DNA of 64,000 nucleotides from CAZBBC01 sp964489835 (GTDB lineage: Bacteria > Calditrichota > Calditrichia > JAJRVZ01), in the NCBI GenBank assembly GCA_964489835.1, contig CAZBBC010000004.1, forward strand, positions 34,555 to 98,554. The letters run 5' to 3'. The notes beneath the pieces are model-generated. The model made no database searches. It saw only the letters and a list, made by a program, of their open reading frames with translations, and was not told the DNA's origin. Every line of letters begins with the position of its first letter. The first letter of the stretch is position 1. The position numbers were made by a program, and so were the translations under genes. Positions 55,192 through 63,946 of the stretch are shown one piece after another.

Positions 55192-56103
55192 TTATTTACC
55201 CTTTGTGATCTCCAAAAAGAACGCCACAGTAACCTGAGAATACTTCTCAAACTCGGCACGATACTCCTCCTTATTCCGGCCACCATGGGGTGTTCGGGGC
55301 CAAGCCGTTTTAGTTGTATATCCGAGGCTATCTAAAGTTCTGGCAAATTTCTTCGCCATCTCGAATCGTTCATCTAAAATACCACACATTATTAGGAAAG
55401 GAACACTTGTTGCACCAGCGGAAGCTGGCCGGCCAGAAACTTTTGCCACTCGATATTCAAATAGACTCATTTGTGACCTTGGTAAGCCATTACTATTTAG
55501 TTGCGAGGCAAGGAACGACTCAGGATTTTTCACTTCTCCGACTGAAAACAATAATAATCTGCCGTCTGGTGTTGTCCATGACCCTGCCGAGAGGGGGGCA
55601 CAGGCTTGAACGATGTCCGGATTCCAAAGGGCGAATCGATGTGTAAATTGAGCTCCTCTGGAGTAGCCGTTAAGAAGAATTTTCGGCTGTAGCTGATACT
55701 TGCTGTGAATTTCGTCGAGAAGATACTTTAAAAATGCTCCTTCACCGAGTATAGGGAACCGCTGTGCATTTGGATCATCCTTTAAAAAAGAAGGTGATAT
55801 GATAATCGCTTGCAAACCCATCTCGTCGGATACACGCCGCAGTTCCTTTGCCAGCCAGAAAGTCTGTCCGTTACTGCCACCTCCATGTACTGTCACCAAC
55901 CCCCAATAGATATGATTAACGTCGAAGTTTTTGGGAAGCCATACAAAGTACTCTCGTTCGATACCTTTGAAGTCGATAGAATAACGGATAGGTTGTTCGG
56001 GTGGGGATTGTGTTTGTGGCTCTGTTTGAGGTGCTAAAAAGCTGACTGAGAATCCGAGATAACCGACAGCCAATATTTTAAGAAATTTCCAATATGAAAT
56101 CAT
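55192..56103 (-). CDS. Exported alpha/beta-hydrolase esterase (PHB-depolymerase/feruloyl-esterase-like)
   Basis: A 303-residue protein with an N-terminal signal-like hydrophobic segment (ILAVGYLGFSVSFLA), then an alpha/beta hydrolase. The oxyanion HGGG lies in VTVHGGGSN, the nucleophile serine in NGYSRGA, an acid in GILDERF and the histidine in TPHGG. It resembles esterase D, PHB depolymerase and feruloyl esterase families. Substrate unknown. It shares strand with the sugar operon upstream; the spacer (56104-56124) runs into a gene remnant. Confidence 0.82.
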   Translation of the reverse strand: MISYWKFLKILAVGYLGFSVSFLAPQTEPQTQSPPEQPIRYSIDFKGIEREYFVWLPKNFDVNHIYWGLVTVHGGGSNGQTFWLAKELRRVSDEMGLQAIIISPSFLKDDPNAQRFPILGEGAFLKYLLDEIHSKYQLQPKILLNGYSRGAQFTHRFALWNPDIVQACAPLSAGSWTTPDGRLLLFSVGEVKNPESFLASQLNSNGLPRSQMSLFEYRVAKVSGRPASAGATSVPFLIMCGILDERFEMAKKFARTLDSLGYTTKTAWPRTPHGGRNKEEYRAEFEKYSQVTVAFFLEITKGK

Positions 56104-56124
56104 GGTTGATTAACTCTTTATCAT

Positions 56125-56291
56125 CTAATTATAAATAAAACAAGCGGTTGCTTTGCCTATCTTATTTGCGGCGATTCGAATCCAATGAACGGAGAAACCA
56201 TAGGGAAATTCATGATGCAAATATCCATTTTTTAATACGTCAAAAGTTTTATCTTCTTTCAAGTTCCGTTGCTAAGAAAATTTATTTTAAC
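56125..56291 (-). pseudogene. Truncated 3' end of a paralogue of the 59446-60900 gene
   Basis: The minus strand encodes a C-terminal remnant including LKEDKTFDVLKNGYLHHEFP, then YGFSVHWIRIAANKIGKA, then TACFIYN-stop. Over 45 aligned residues 36 are identical to the end of the full-length gene at 59446. The stop is at the same place and the frame is intact. Homology ends at 56291, where the glycoside-hydrolase stop (56292-56294) begins. The upstream part of this paralogue is gone. Confidence 0.85.
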
Positions 56292-57458
56292 TCATATACC
56301 AGCTCGGATATTGTCAAAAAAGGGAGTTCTTCTCTGTTCAACTGAAATTGCAGCATATAGATACATGGCGGCCGACCATGTCTGCCAGTCCTGACCCTGA
56401 GGTGTTCCGTCCTGAGCATGGAACCATTCGTTAAAGCCAAAGTCAACCTTGGCCTCTCGGGCAGGGCGAACAAGTTCCGTAAGAGTAACCAGTTTTTTCT
56501 CTGCCAGTTGAAACTTACCAGCAGCCACGATAGCGGCTATATAAAAGCCGCAAATGAACGGCCAGATACCACCGTTGTGATAATCACCTGGAAGGTTGTA
56601 TTTTTCATACCGGTCTAGCCAATCAGGGTCTCCCCGTTGAATATAAGGGAAGAAATTTGGGGGCAGGTCAATGGCTAAATGGCCCTGTTCCTGCAGCGTC
56701 TTGCACTCCCGCTCAATCCAGGAAATCATTTGTCTTGCTCTTGAGGGGTGTGCCAGACCAGATAGAATGGCCAGGCTATTACCCAGCAGGTCGAATCGTT
56801 CATTACTATAGATTTTGTATGACCAGGTGGCAAAGTAAGGTTTGTGGCGCACGACGAGACCTTCATGGACATGATCATGTGTGAATCCACTTGTAATAGT
56901 AAATTTATCCATTATCCTTTCGAGAAAATCTGCTCTTTCAAATTGACCATAAAGCCGGAGATAGCTATAGACAATGGTGTTGACATAAAGACCGAATCCC
57001 AAAACCCACTGCTCATCCCGCCAGTCACTGGTGGGTAGCTGTGCCACAATTACACGGTCCGAAGGACTCTGGTATTCCATCCAGCGCCTTGCCCTGCTAA
57101 CGGCCACCTTAAGAAAGTCGGTTTCTCCGGTAACCTTACGGAAAAATCCTGTAGAAAGAAGAAAAAGCGGTGTCGTATCACTAGCGCCCCTGTCCTCGGA
57201 GTCATGCACCAGTGAGGGAATGTGCCCCAACCGACTTTGATTCTTAGCCAAGGTTTGAAGCACATAGCGCCAGGTTTCGATGAGGTTTTCATCGCCATGG
57301 GCAAGAATACCCAGTAATGAAATCATAAGGTCACGGGTATATGGTTCCGGATATCCCCAACCCGCAGTTCGGGGCAGATGTCCACGAGAATTATTCCGAA
57401 GGACTTTCAGTGCCGCCTCCTTCGCCTGTTCAATTAAAAGGTATTGTTCTTTTTTCAT
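56292..57458 (-). CDS. (alpha/alpha)6-barrel glycoside hydrolase, neutral-invertase/glucosidase-like
   Basis: A 388-residue cytoplasmic protein of the six-hairpin glycosidase group, closest by eye to GH100 neutral invertases and amylo-alpha-1,6-glucosidases. Features are GWGYPEPYTRDLMISLLG near the start, QLPTSDWRDEQWVLGFG with a probable acidic catalytic residue, YHNGGIWPFICGF, and EWFHAQDGTPQGQDWQTWSA near the end. It lies 1 base after the GT4 gene, so it is in the operon with the glycosyltransferase and deacetylase. The exact glycoside bond is unknown. Confidence 0.78.
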   Translation of the reverse strand: MKKEQYLLIEQAKEAALKVLRNNSRGHLPRTAGWGYPEPYTRDLMISLLGILAHGDENLIETWRYVLQTLAKNQSRLGHIPSLVHDSEDRGASDTTPLFLLSTGFFRKVTGETDFLKVAVSRARRWMEYQSPSDRVIVAQLPTSDWRDEQWVLGFGLYVNTIVYSYLRLYGQFERADFLERIMDKFTITSGFTHDHVHEGLVVRHKPYFATWSYKIYSNERFDLLGNSLAILSGLAHPSRARQMISWIERECKTLQEQGHLAIDLPPNFFPYIQRGDPDWLDRYEKYNLPGDYHNGGIWPFICGFYIAAIVAAGKFQLAEKKLVTLTELVRPAREAKVDFGFNEWFHAQDGTPQGQDWQTWSAAMYLYAAISVEQRRTPFFDNIRAGI

Positions 57459-57459
57459 T

Positions 57460-58602
57460 TCAAGAAATTCCCAGTTTATCAGATATAATCTGGACGAACT
57501 TTTTTGCCACTACACGGTAGTCATAATTTTCTATTACCCGTTTTCTGCCGGCTTCACCCATTTTTTTGCGCAGTTTTTCATCTTGCATCAAGTCCATCAT
57601 ATAGTTGGCAATATCATGGACACTCGCCCGATAATCAACCGTACGTGGTTTTTGAAAGACTACATGGTGACCATCTTCCCAACCTGACTCCTCGCCAACG
57701 GTTGCCTCTCTCATCACAATCTCCATAGCAATATTAGCCAGAAATGCCGTTTTTCCATGGACCATGGTCTCCTTTATTGCCATGGCGTTGATACCTAGTA
57801 CTGGTTTGCCACTGGCCCCGGCTTCAACTTGGGGCATTCCAAAACCCTCCAGACGAGAGGGGGCAGCATAGATATCACAGGCATTCATCAGGTAGGGCAT
57901 AAAATTCCGCGAAACAACGTTAGTGGTATAAACAACCTTTTTCTCAATGCCCAGAGAAGTAGCTACCTGAAGGTCCATCAGATTTTGCTCCATGGTTCTG
58001 GGTTGTGGCCATACTTTGCACACATATTTCCAGTCCGGGGCTTTAGTATCATTGATGGCAAGGGCTTGCATCATCTCCTGGGCGCCTTTTGAGGCGGCAT
58101 CTCCACCAACGGTTAAAATCATAATTTCTTCGTTGGAGACGCCAAGAGCGTCACGAACACAGGCTACTTTTGGGTCATTCTTATCACGTGGGGTGAATGA
58201 ATTCGTATCAACACCAACCGGTAAAACCTCTATATTCTCACTACTGAGACCGTCTCGCACGTATACATCCCTTACCCACTGGGAAGTAACCAAAATTAAG
58301 GGAAGGGCGTTAAGGATCTCCTGATAGTTAGCCATGTACCCGTCGGCCACCAGCCAGGGCACCGCCTGGATCCCGTATCGTTGAGGATGAAGAACCAAAT
58401 GAGGAGTATGTCCCCAATATCCCACGCCCACAACTACATCTGGTTGAAACCAGCGATAGTACCATTCCTTTTCCTGGGCAGATTCGAAATTGACCGCGTA
58501 GACATCGACACCAAGCTCCTTTAGACCACGATAAAGAAGATCCCCCTGTGTGGCCAATCCCCCAGGTGAGGCTGGGTAATCGTATAGAACCAATATTTTC
58601 AT
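57460..58602 (-). CDS. Family 4 glycosyltransferase
   Basis: A 380-residue GT-B glycosyltransferase of the GT4 family. The N-terminal Rossmann domain begins KILVLYDYPASPGGLATQGD, and the C-terminal donor domain has the typical YAAPSRLEGFGMPQVEAGASGKPV with the E-x7-E signature. It overlaps the PIG-L gene by 4 bases and abuts the hydrolase gene, so the three are one translational unit. The trio GT4 plus LmbE deacetylase is seen in bacillithiol, mycothiol and other GlcNAc-derived glycoconjugate pathways; which product forms here is unknown. Confidence 0.9.
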   Translation of the reverse strand: MKILVLYDYPASPGGLATQGDLLYRGLKELGVDVYAVNFESAQEKEWYYRWFQPDVVVGVGYWGHTPHLVLHPQRYGIQAVPWLVADGYMANYQEILNALPLILVTSQWVRDVYVRDGLSSENIEVLPVGVDTNSFTPRDKNDPKVACVRDALGVSNEEIMILTVGGDAASKGAQEMMQALAINDTKAPDWKYVCKVWPQPRTMEQNLMDLQVATSLGIEKKVVYTTNVVSRNFMPYLMNACDIYAAPSRLEGFGMPQVEAGASGKPVLGINAMAIKETMVHGKTAFLANIAMEIVMREATVGEESGWEDGHHVVFQKPRTVDYRASVHDIANYMMDLMQDEKLRKKMGEAGRKRVIENYDYRVVAKKFVQIISDKLGIS

Positions 58603-59246
58603 TGTTTCCTCCTGTCACTATTAATTAGCCATTTATTAAATTCATCAGGCGTTCGGAAGTACCAAAATGCCTCCTCTCGTGAAACAGCATTAGCCTCAAA
58701 ACTTTCCGGTGCGAAACCATATAGGTCTGTGATTATACGATATTTTGTTTGCCAGATGTCCTCAGGGAGTGTAATTAAACGATGGGCTGTCCTGATGGGC
58801 TTTGGTGAATAACGTTTACCATTATCTTCGTAGGCAAACATCCAGACTTCGTTGGCGGAAATACTGTTGCCGGCCCACAGTGAGATAACGGCCCGGCTGG
58901 TCTCTTCGTGGCGGAGATGTCGGGTATACTCACCATACGGACTGTGGGTCAGAACAACATCAAAGTGCTTCTCAGGCAGTAAGGATAGGATTGTCTGCTG
59001 TACTTCGGTCTCGGGAAGTGGCGACTGATCAGGTCCATCATCCAGATTACCAATATTAGCCACTGCATTAAACTTCGTAACAGCACGAAAAAATTTTGGC
59101 GCCCGATCAGAGTCACCACCCCGGCAGAGTGAAATCACTATCAACTGCCAGTCCGGATGTAGGAGTAGTGTACCGCCTACCCAGATTGTTTCATCATCCG
59201 GGTGGGCGACAATGACAGCCGCTGTGACAGAACGTTTTTCCCTCAT
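58599..59246 (-). CDS. PIG-L/LmbE-family N-acetylglucosamine deacetylase
   Basis: A 215-residue zinc-dependent deacetylase. It begins with the family signature AHPDDE (residues 14-19), which holds the zinc and catalytic aspartate, and the third ligand is H in YTRHLRHEETSRAV. Members remove acetyl from GlcNAc-linked molecules, as in BshB, MshB and PIG-L. Coupled by 4-base overlap (ATGA-like) to the GT4 gene. It heads the three-gene operon; the 199 bases upstream (59247-59445) hold no convincing gene. Confidence 0.9.
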   Translation of the reverse strand: MREKRSVTAAVIVAHPDDETIWVGGTLLLHPDWQLIVISLCRGGDSDRAPKFFRAVTKFNAVANIGNLDDGPDQSPLPETEVQQTILSLLPEKHFDVVLTHSPYGEYTRHLRHEETSRAVISLWAGNSISANEVWMFAYEDNGKRYSPKPIRTAHRLITLPEDIWQTKYRIITDLYGFAPESFEANAVSREEAFWYFRTPDEFNKWLINSDRRKQ

Positions 59247-59445
59247 CGCAATACCGACACAAGTTCTATGGTAATAGTGACGATGAAAGATGAAACAGCT
59301 ATCAGGCGTAAAAAGTTGTCAGTGATTTTATATTTTATCTGAAATACACTCATTTGAATTTCTGCTGTTTATATTCTTCCTTAAATTCTTTTCGTGTTTC
59401 ATATTGTTGATTAATTTTTAATACCTTTTCGATGTTAAAAACAAT

Positions 59446-60900
59446 TTAATTGTAAATAAAATAAGCGGTTGCTTTACATTTTTTGTTTGCATTTATTCGA
59501 ATCCAATGAACGGAGAAACCATCTGGAAATTCATGATGCAAATATCCATTTTCTGGAACGTCAAAAGTTTTATATTCTTTCCAGCTTCCGTTTCCAAGAA
59601 AATCTATTTCTACTCTAAATTTAACAATTTCGTTAATTAAATTATGAGTTAAATGCAACACTTTTTTATCGAATCCGGTCATAAGAAATGGGTCTGAAAA
59701 AGTACCTGCTTCAATAGTTGTTTCCCACCAGGGTCCACCCCAACCTTTAGGTTTACCCATTTGCCATAGTTCATCGATATTTCCAAACCATAATCCTGAC
59801 TGGGGTTGTCCTTCATCATGATCGATTTGATCGCCCGCTAAAACAAAAAGTCCGCGCCAATAACAATAATCAGGAATAACACGAAGATGTGAACAAATAG
59901 GACGTATACCCCATATTTTTCCATCATAAGCAAAAGGGGGAAGGTCATAAAACATCCCATGAATATCCAGCAAAAAACGCTCTGTCTGGGCATTACGAAT
60001 GCGCATCCATTCTGTATTCCAGGTATGATCAAAGCTGTGACTGGCTTTCGGTAGTAAATAACGTGACCATTTTCCGCGATTATAAACACGAAGAATCACC
60101 GATGATTTATTCCATCCTGTGGCGAAGATTGTTGCACCGCCATACCGCTGATTGTCACATCCGGCAACTTCTACAAAGGGGTTTCGTTCTATAATTCGCC
60201 ATGTGTCACCATCCCATTCGGCCAGACATCCTGCAAATCTTTTTTCCTGAAACTCTTCTTCTTCATAGGTGTTATTTGCAACGACCACCCGCCCGGATTG
60301 AGTATAACCACCCTTAAAATGAGGTGGTATATTATTGGGAAGTTCCAAAATTTCCGTCAGGTTAAAAATCTGGTTTGTCTGCAAAGTTTTTACATTCGCC
60401 TCAAATAATAAGCCTTCCATAGTAAGAAAATAAACCAGATTGTCCGGATCCTTGAGATGGTTCATGGTTGCCGTAAGTCTGTGTTTGCTTAATTCATTAA
60501 AAGTTCTGACATTTCCTTTTGGGCCTATGACATGTGGACCGATAATCGCTTGTTTCGACGGCCAATGTACCATTCGATTCGCAAAGGTTCCAGTAACGGA
60601 TTCTGGATGCAATCGCATGGTCATATCTTCACTTATTTCATAAAGACCGATTCCTTCTCCTTTAATATGAGCCACATAACCGATCGCCCATAATTTATTT
60701 GCCCATGGTATTAATGCCCCAATGCCTGTCTCACTGGTACTACCAACACCATCCGCCATAACGGTTAAATTTGGGAAAACGCCCTTAATATTGATCGGCT
60801 GAGAAGGGTGCTTATTAATCATTGTGTCACTATCCTGGGAAAATAGATCAGATATAAGAAAAGGTGATAACAATATCAGATAGAAAACAATCTTTTTCAT
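59446..60900 (-). CDS. Secreted hypothetical protein of unknown family
   Basis: A 484-residue protein with signal peptide (MKKIVFYLILLSPFLISDLF). I do not recognise the family. The chain is rich in tryptophan and glycine strands such as IPWANKLWAIGYV, WDGDTWRIIERNPFVEVAG and AGDQIDHDEGQPQSGLWFG, suggesting a propeller, with a C-terminal beta-sandwich (about 415-484). A truncated copy of its C-terminus lies at 56125-56291, so it once had a tandem neighbour. AGGAGAGA precedes the ATG at 60900. Confidence 0.7.
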   Translation of the reverse strand: MKKIVFYLILLSPFLISDLFSQDSDTMINKHPSQPINIKGVFPNLTVMADGVGSTSETGIGALIPWANKLWAIGYVAHIKGEGIGLYEISEDMTMRLHPESVTGTFANRMVHWPSKQAIIGPHVIGPKGNVRTFNELSKHRLTATMNHLKDPDNLVYFLTMEGLLFEANVKTLQTNQIFNLTEILELPNNIPPHFKGGYTQSGRVVVANNTYEEEEFQEKRFAGCLAEWDGDTWRIIERNPFVEVAGCDNQRYGGATIFATGWNKSSVILRVYNRGKWSRYLLPKASHSFDHTWNTEWMRIRNAQTERFLLDIHGMFYDLPPFAYDGKIWGIRPICSHLRVIPDYCYWRGLFVLAGDQIDHDEGQPQSGLWFGNIDELWQMGKPKGWGGPWWETTIEAGTFSDPFLMTGFDKKVLHLTHNLINEIVKFRVEIDFLGNGSWKEYKTFDVPENGYLHHEFPDGFSVHWIRINANKKCKATAYFIYN

Positions 60901-61001
60901 ATTAACTCTCTCCTATTGGTTTTCTGATTATAAACGGATAATGTTCAGCATTAGATATGGGCAGGCATTTTCTTGCACTTTCCGCCGGTTGTGCATCACT
61001 G

Positions 61002-62189
61002 TTATTTTTTTAATTCAAGATATTCTTTGATTGCATATGCAATTGCTTTTCCGAATATTCTAGCCCCATCCTTTGAAACAGCTATTCCTGATACATTTGC
61101 ATATGGAAACTCCAGGGTAGTTGAAAGGCTAATACCCACGAGATGGCTTGCCCATCTGCTAAAAGACATTCCTGTGGAAAAATTTTTATATGCATTCCAA
61201 CCTACGCCATATGGTAAAAAATTAGAATGATATAACTTAATCTCACCGATAGAATTTTTCTCCAGTAATTTTGAGAAAACCATTTGATTATTCGCTATCG
61301 TTGAGTCAGAATTACCGACCAAATAAATATCTTCATTTCTGTTCCCTTTGATCCAGGGACAATGTAGATCCAAGGCTATTTTTACTTTTCCTTCACTCCA
61401 GCTTGGTATCATTGTTCTTAATGCTGCTGTCGATCTATGAATCGATTGAGTATCGTAGTCTCGGTTATGGTCCCTGGGAATACGGTTTTTGCCTTGCTCA
61501 CCATTTTCAACCCCATCTTTATCTATAAATGGGATGAAAAGGAATTCCACATTTTTCCTTAAAAATTCCAGATCTTTTTCATTCAATATACTTTCTATTA
61601 TACCTTCTAACACGTAGTTTTCCGTCATTTCACAGGCATGGTGACGTGCTGTGATTACTACCTTGAATGCAGGTTTATTAATTAATGAGGGTAAAACTAT
61701 TTTTTCAATGATTCTATTTTCAGGTGAAAGGCATAATGTGTCTATTTTTAGTAACTCTTTATTCTTCAAGTTTGATAAAAACTTATAAAAGTTAATCTCT
61801 GTATATGGAAAAGCGACACAAAAATACGCCAGAGAATCCTGTTCCGTAAAGAAAAAAGAAAAACTGTTGTTTACCACACGATTTTCACCGTACCATTTCC
61901 ATGTATTATCATTGTTTATACTGTAGGCAGGTCCAAATTTTGTAAACACATTATTTTGCTCAAATTTAAAGATTATCCTTTTCCCTGATATATTGGAGAT
62001 CTTAAAATACCAATAAAACCATTTCCCTTCCGTGAACGATAAGTCAGGCTTTAACCAAACAGTATCCTTCGATATCTTTTGGACAATAATATTACCACCA
62101 GGGAAATCGGAAGAGATTCTTATGTTATTTTGACTGCTTACGGAGTTTATATAGAATAACGAAATAATTAAAAATATTGTTTTCATCAT
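61002..62189 (-). CDS. M14-family zinc carboxypeptidase (exported)
   Basis: A 395-residue protein with a signal peptide (MMKTIFLIISLFYINSVSS) and a beta-rich N-terminal domain (about 25-160). The M14 domain (about 165-395) has H-x-x-E in TARHHACEMTEN, the substrate-binding arginine in RDHNRDY, the third zinc ligand H in LDLHCPW, and catalytic E in STTLEFPYANVSG. The layout matches the M14B/D cytosolic-carboxypeptidase-like group with an N-terminal beta sandwich. The ATG at 62189 or the next codon is favoured over TTG 62198. Confidence 0.85.
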   Translation of the reverse strand: MMKTIFLIISLFYINSVSSQNNIRISSDFPGGNIIVQKISKDTVWLKPDLSFTEGKWFYWYFKISNISGKRIIFKFEQNNVFTKFGPAYSINNDNTWKWYGENRVVNNSFSFFFTEQDSLAYFCVAFPYTEINFYKFLSNLKNKELLKIDTLCLSPENRIIEKIVLPSLINKPAFKVVITARHHACEMTENYVLEGIIESILNEKDLEFLRKNVEFLFIPFIDKDGVENGEQGKNRIPRDHNRDYDTQSIHRSTAALRTMIPSWSEGKVKIALDLHCPWIKGNRNEDIYLVGNSDSTIANNQMVFSKLLEKNSIGEIKLYHSNFLPYGVGWNAYKNFSTGMSFSRWASHLVGISLSTTLEFPYANVSGIAVSKDGARIFGKAIAYAIKEYLELKK

Positions 62190-62273
62190 TAAATCCAAGA
62201 AAATCGTAAGAAGTTTTGTGTTATTTTGTCCGTCGCCGATAATACTCTCATCGGATTTGGGATAGGGTTATTG

Positions 62274-62294
62274 CCCCTTCGACAAGTTCAGGGA
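62274..62294. repeat. CCCTTCGACAAGTTCAGGG-type dispersed repeat motif
   Basis: The core CCCCTTCGACAAGTTCAGG with adjacent GGACC is the start of a palindrome-like element that I recall as frequent in the intergenic space of many environmental genomes. It lies in the 265-base spacer between the M14 and aroC genes. Only one copy is in this window. Confidence 0.45.
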
Positions 62295-62454
62295 CCGGTT
62301 ATATTAAAATGGTGGGTCAATCCCCAATTGTTTACTATAATCGGCAATCACCGCATCGGTTTCTATCATGTCTTTGTAAAGTGCAGTCAACGAATGGTTA
62401 GAAAAACTACAATATAGAAAGGATTTAGATAATCAACCGCAAGACTTAAATCAG

Positions 62455-63549
62455 TTAATCAGCTCTCCGGCTGCAGCGCATCCTTAAATAATGATCGGCA
62501 AGCGTAATGGCAACCATCGCCTCGGCAACAGGAATAAAACGGGGAAGGAGACAGGGGTCATGTCGTCCTTTGACCCGTAGAGTTGTTTTTTCTCCGGAAC
62601 TGGATACAGTGACCTGTTTTTTCAAGATAGAACTGGCCGGTTTAACGGCACAGGAAATAATAATCGGCATACCACTGGAGATGCCGCCGAGAATTCCCCC
62701 GTGATTGTTGGTTGTGGTAATAATTCTATCTCCATGTTTTTTAAAGCGGTCATTGATCTCGCTTCCCCGGGAAGTTGCCGCCTTATATCCTATACCAAAT
62801 TCGACCCCAACGACTGCCGGCAGACTAAATAAAGCTTTACCCAGATCCGCCTTTAGTTTGTCGAATACCGGCTCCCCTAATCCTGGAGGTACATTCGTGG
62901 CTATGATCTCCGCGGTGCCGCCGATAGAATCACCCTCATCACGAACCGTTTCGATTAATTCTATCATTTTTATTGCCGCCACAGGATCGGGGCAGCGCAC
63001 TTTGTTTTTTTCAACATCGGCATGGCTTAGCCCTGAGCGATCTTGAACGGAAGCGACGATATCACCAACCTGTTTAACAAAACCGACGATATGTATTTTC
63101 TCTCCATAAAAATAGAAGAGTTTTTTTGCGACGGCTCCTGCCGCGACCCGGACTACAGTTTCCCTGGCACTGGCCCTACCGCCTCCGCGGTGATCACGTA
63201 CGCCGTACTTTTTATCATAGGTGAAATCGGCATGTCCCGGGCGGTATTTTGATTTAATTTCATTATAATCTTTGCTTCGTTGATCACGGTTACGGATTTC
63301 AATGGTTAAGGGTGCGCCTGTTGTTGTATTTTCAAATACACCGGAAATAATTTCCGCTGTATCTGGCTCCGCTCTTTGCGTGGTAATGGAGGATTGTCCC
63401 GGCCGGCGGCGGTCTAAATCCGGTTGAATATCCAAAACACTCAAGGGAATACCCGCCGGCAAACCATCGATTATAACAATATTAGCCGGGCCATGACTCT
63501 CACCGGCAGTTGTGATCTTGAACATCTGTCCAAAAGAACTTCCTGGCAT
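62455..63549 (-). CDS. aroC: Chorismate synthase
   Basis: A 364-residue FMN-dependent chorismate synthase, the last step of the shikimate pathway (EPSP to chorismate). Signatures are GESHGPANIVIIDGLPAG, RRRPGQSSITTQR, YRPGHADFTYDKKYGVRDHR, GGGRASARETVVRVAAGAVA, and near the end RHDPCLLPRFIPVAEAM. The start MPGSSFG at 63549 fits the family; the frame is open to 63579. It overlaps the upstream membrane-protein gene by about 50 bases, unusually long, so the two genes are coupled. Confidence 0.95.
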   Translation of the reverse strand: MPGSSFGQMFKITTAGESHGPANIVIIDGLPAGIPLSVLDIQPDLDRRRPGQSSITTQRAEPDTAEIISGVFENTTTGAPLTIEIRNRDQRSKDYNEIKSKYRPGHADFTYDKKYGVRDHRGGGRASARETVVRVAAGAVAKKLFYFYGEKIHIVGFVKQVGDIVASVQDRSGLSHADVEKNKVRCPDPVAAIKMIELIETVRDEGDSIGGTAEIIATNVPPGLGEPVFDKLKADLGKALFSLPAVVGVEFGIGYKAATSRGSEINDRFKKHGDRIITTTNNHGGILGGISSGMPIIISCAVKPASSILKKQVTVSSSGEKTTLRVKGRHDPCLLPRFIPVAEAMVAITLADHYLRMRCSRRAD

Positions 63550-63946
63550 TAAACAGTTCCCTTTTACTTTGTCTTTCAAAGATTAATTCAATTATGCTGA
63601 TTATAATCAGAATAAAAACAAGAATCCATAAAAATATCTGACCGCGCAGAGGTAATGCTAATTTGGCGAATAAAAGCCAGATGGCAAGAACAAAACCACC
63701 ACAGAGATTAATGGCAACGGCACCATATAATCCCAGACCGGTCCATGGGCGCGGGCCTTTAAAGGTTTCAAATAAAAGGGCAATACCGATTCCAAACAGG
63801 ACGGCGCCAAATATACTGGCGTAAAAACCATGTCCAACACTCGGAACACCCAAAAAATCAGCAATAATGTCTGAAGCCGGTAACAATAAAATTCCCAATG
63901 CCAGATTAATGACTGCATCAAGAAATAGGATAATATTAAAACGCAT
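63500..63946 (-). CDS. Small membrane protein with four transmembrane helices
   Basis: A 148-residue hydrophobic protein with four predicted helices (about 5-27, 42-60, 72-95, 102-125) and a basic C-terminus. Motifs such as GVPSVGHGFYASIFGAVLFG suggest a DoxX/DUF4345-like membrane family, but the match is loose. AAGGTGA precedes the ATG at 63946. It overlaps aroC at its 3' end. Function unknown. Confidence 0.7.
   Translation of the reverse strand: MRFNIILFLDAVINLALGILLLPASDIIADFLGVPSVGHGFYASIFGAVLFGIGIALLFETFKGPRPWTGLGLYGAVAINLCGGFVLAIWLLFAKLALPLRGQIFLWILVFILIIISIIELIFERQSKRELFNARKFFWTDVQDHNCR

Noticed and set aside
59340..59445. In-frame extension of about 33 codons after the stop of the 59446 gene (NIEKVLKINQQYETRK...)
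   Set aside because: It looks protein-like but has no start, and the remnant at 56125 lacks it; a short open stretch is expected by chance in AT-rich DNA.
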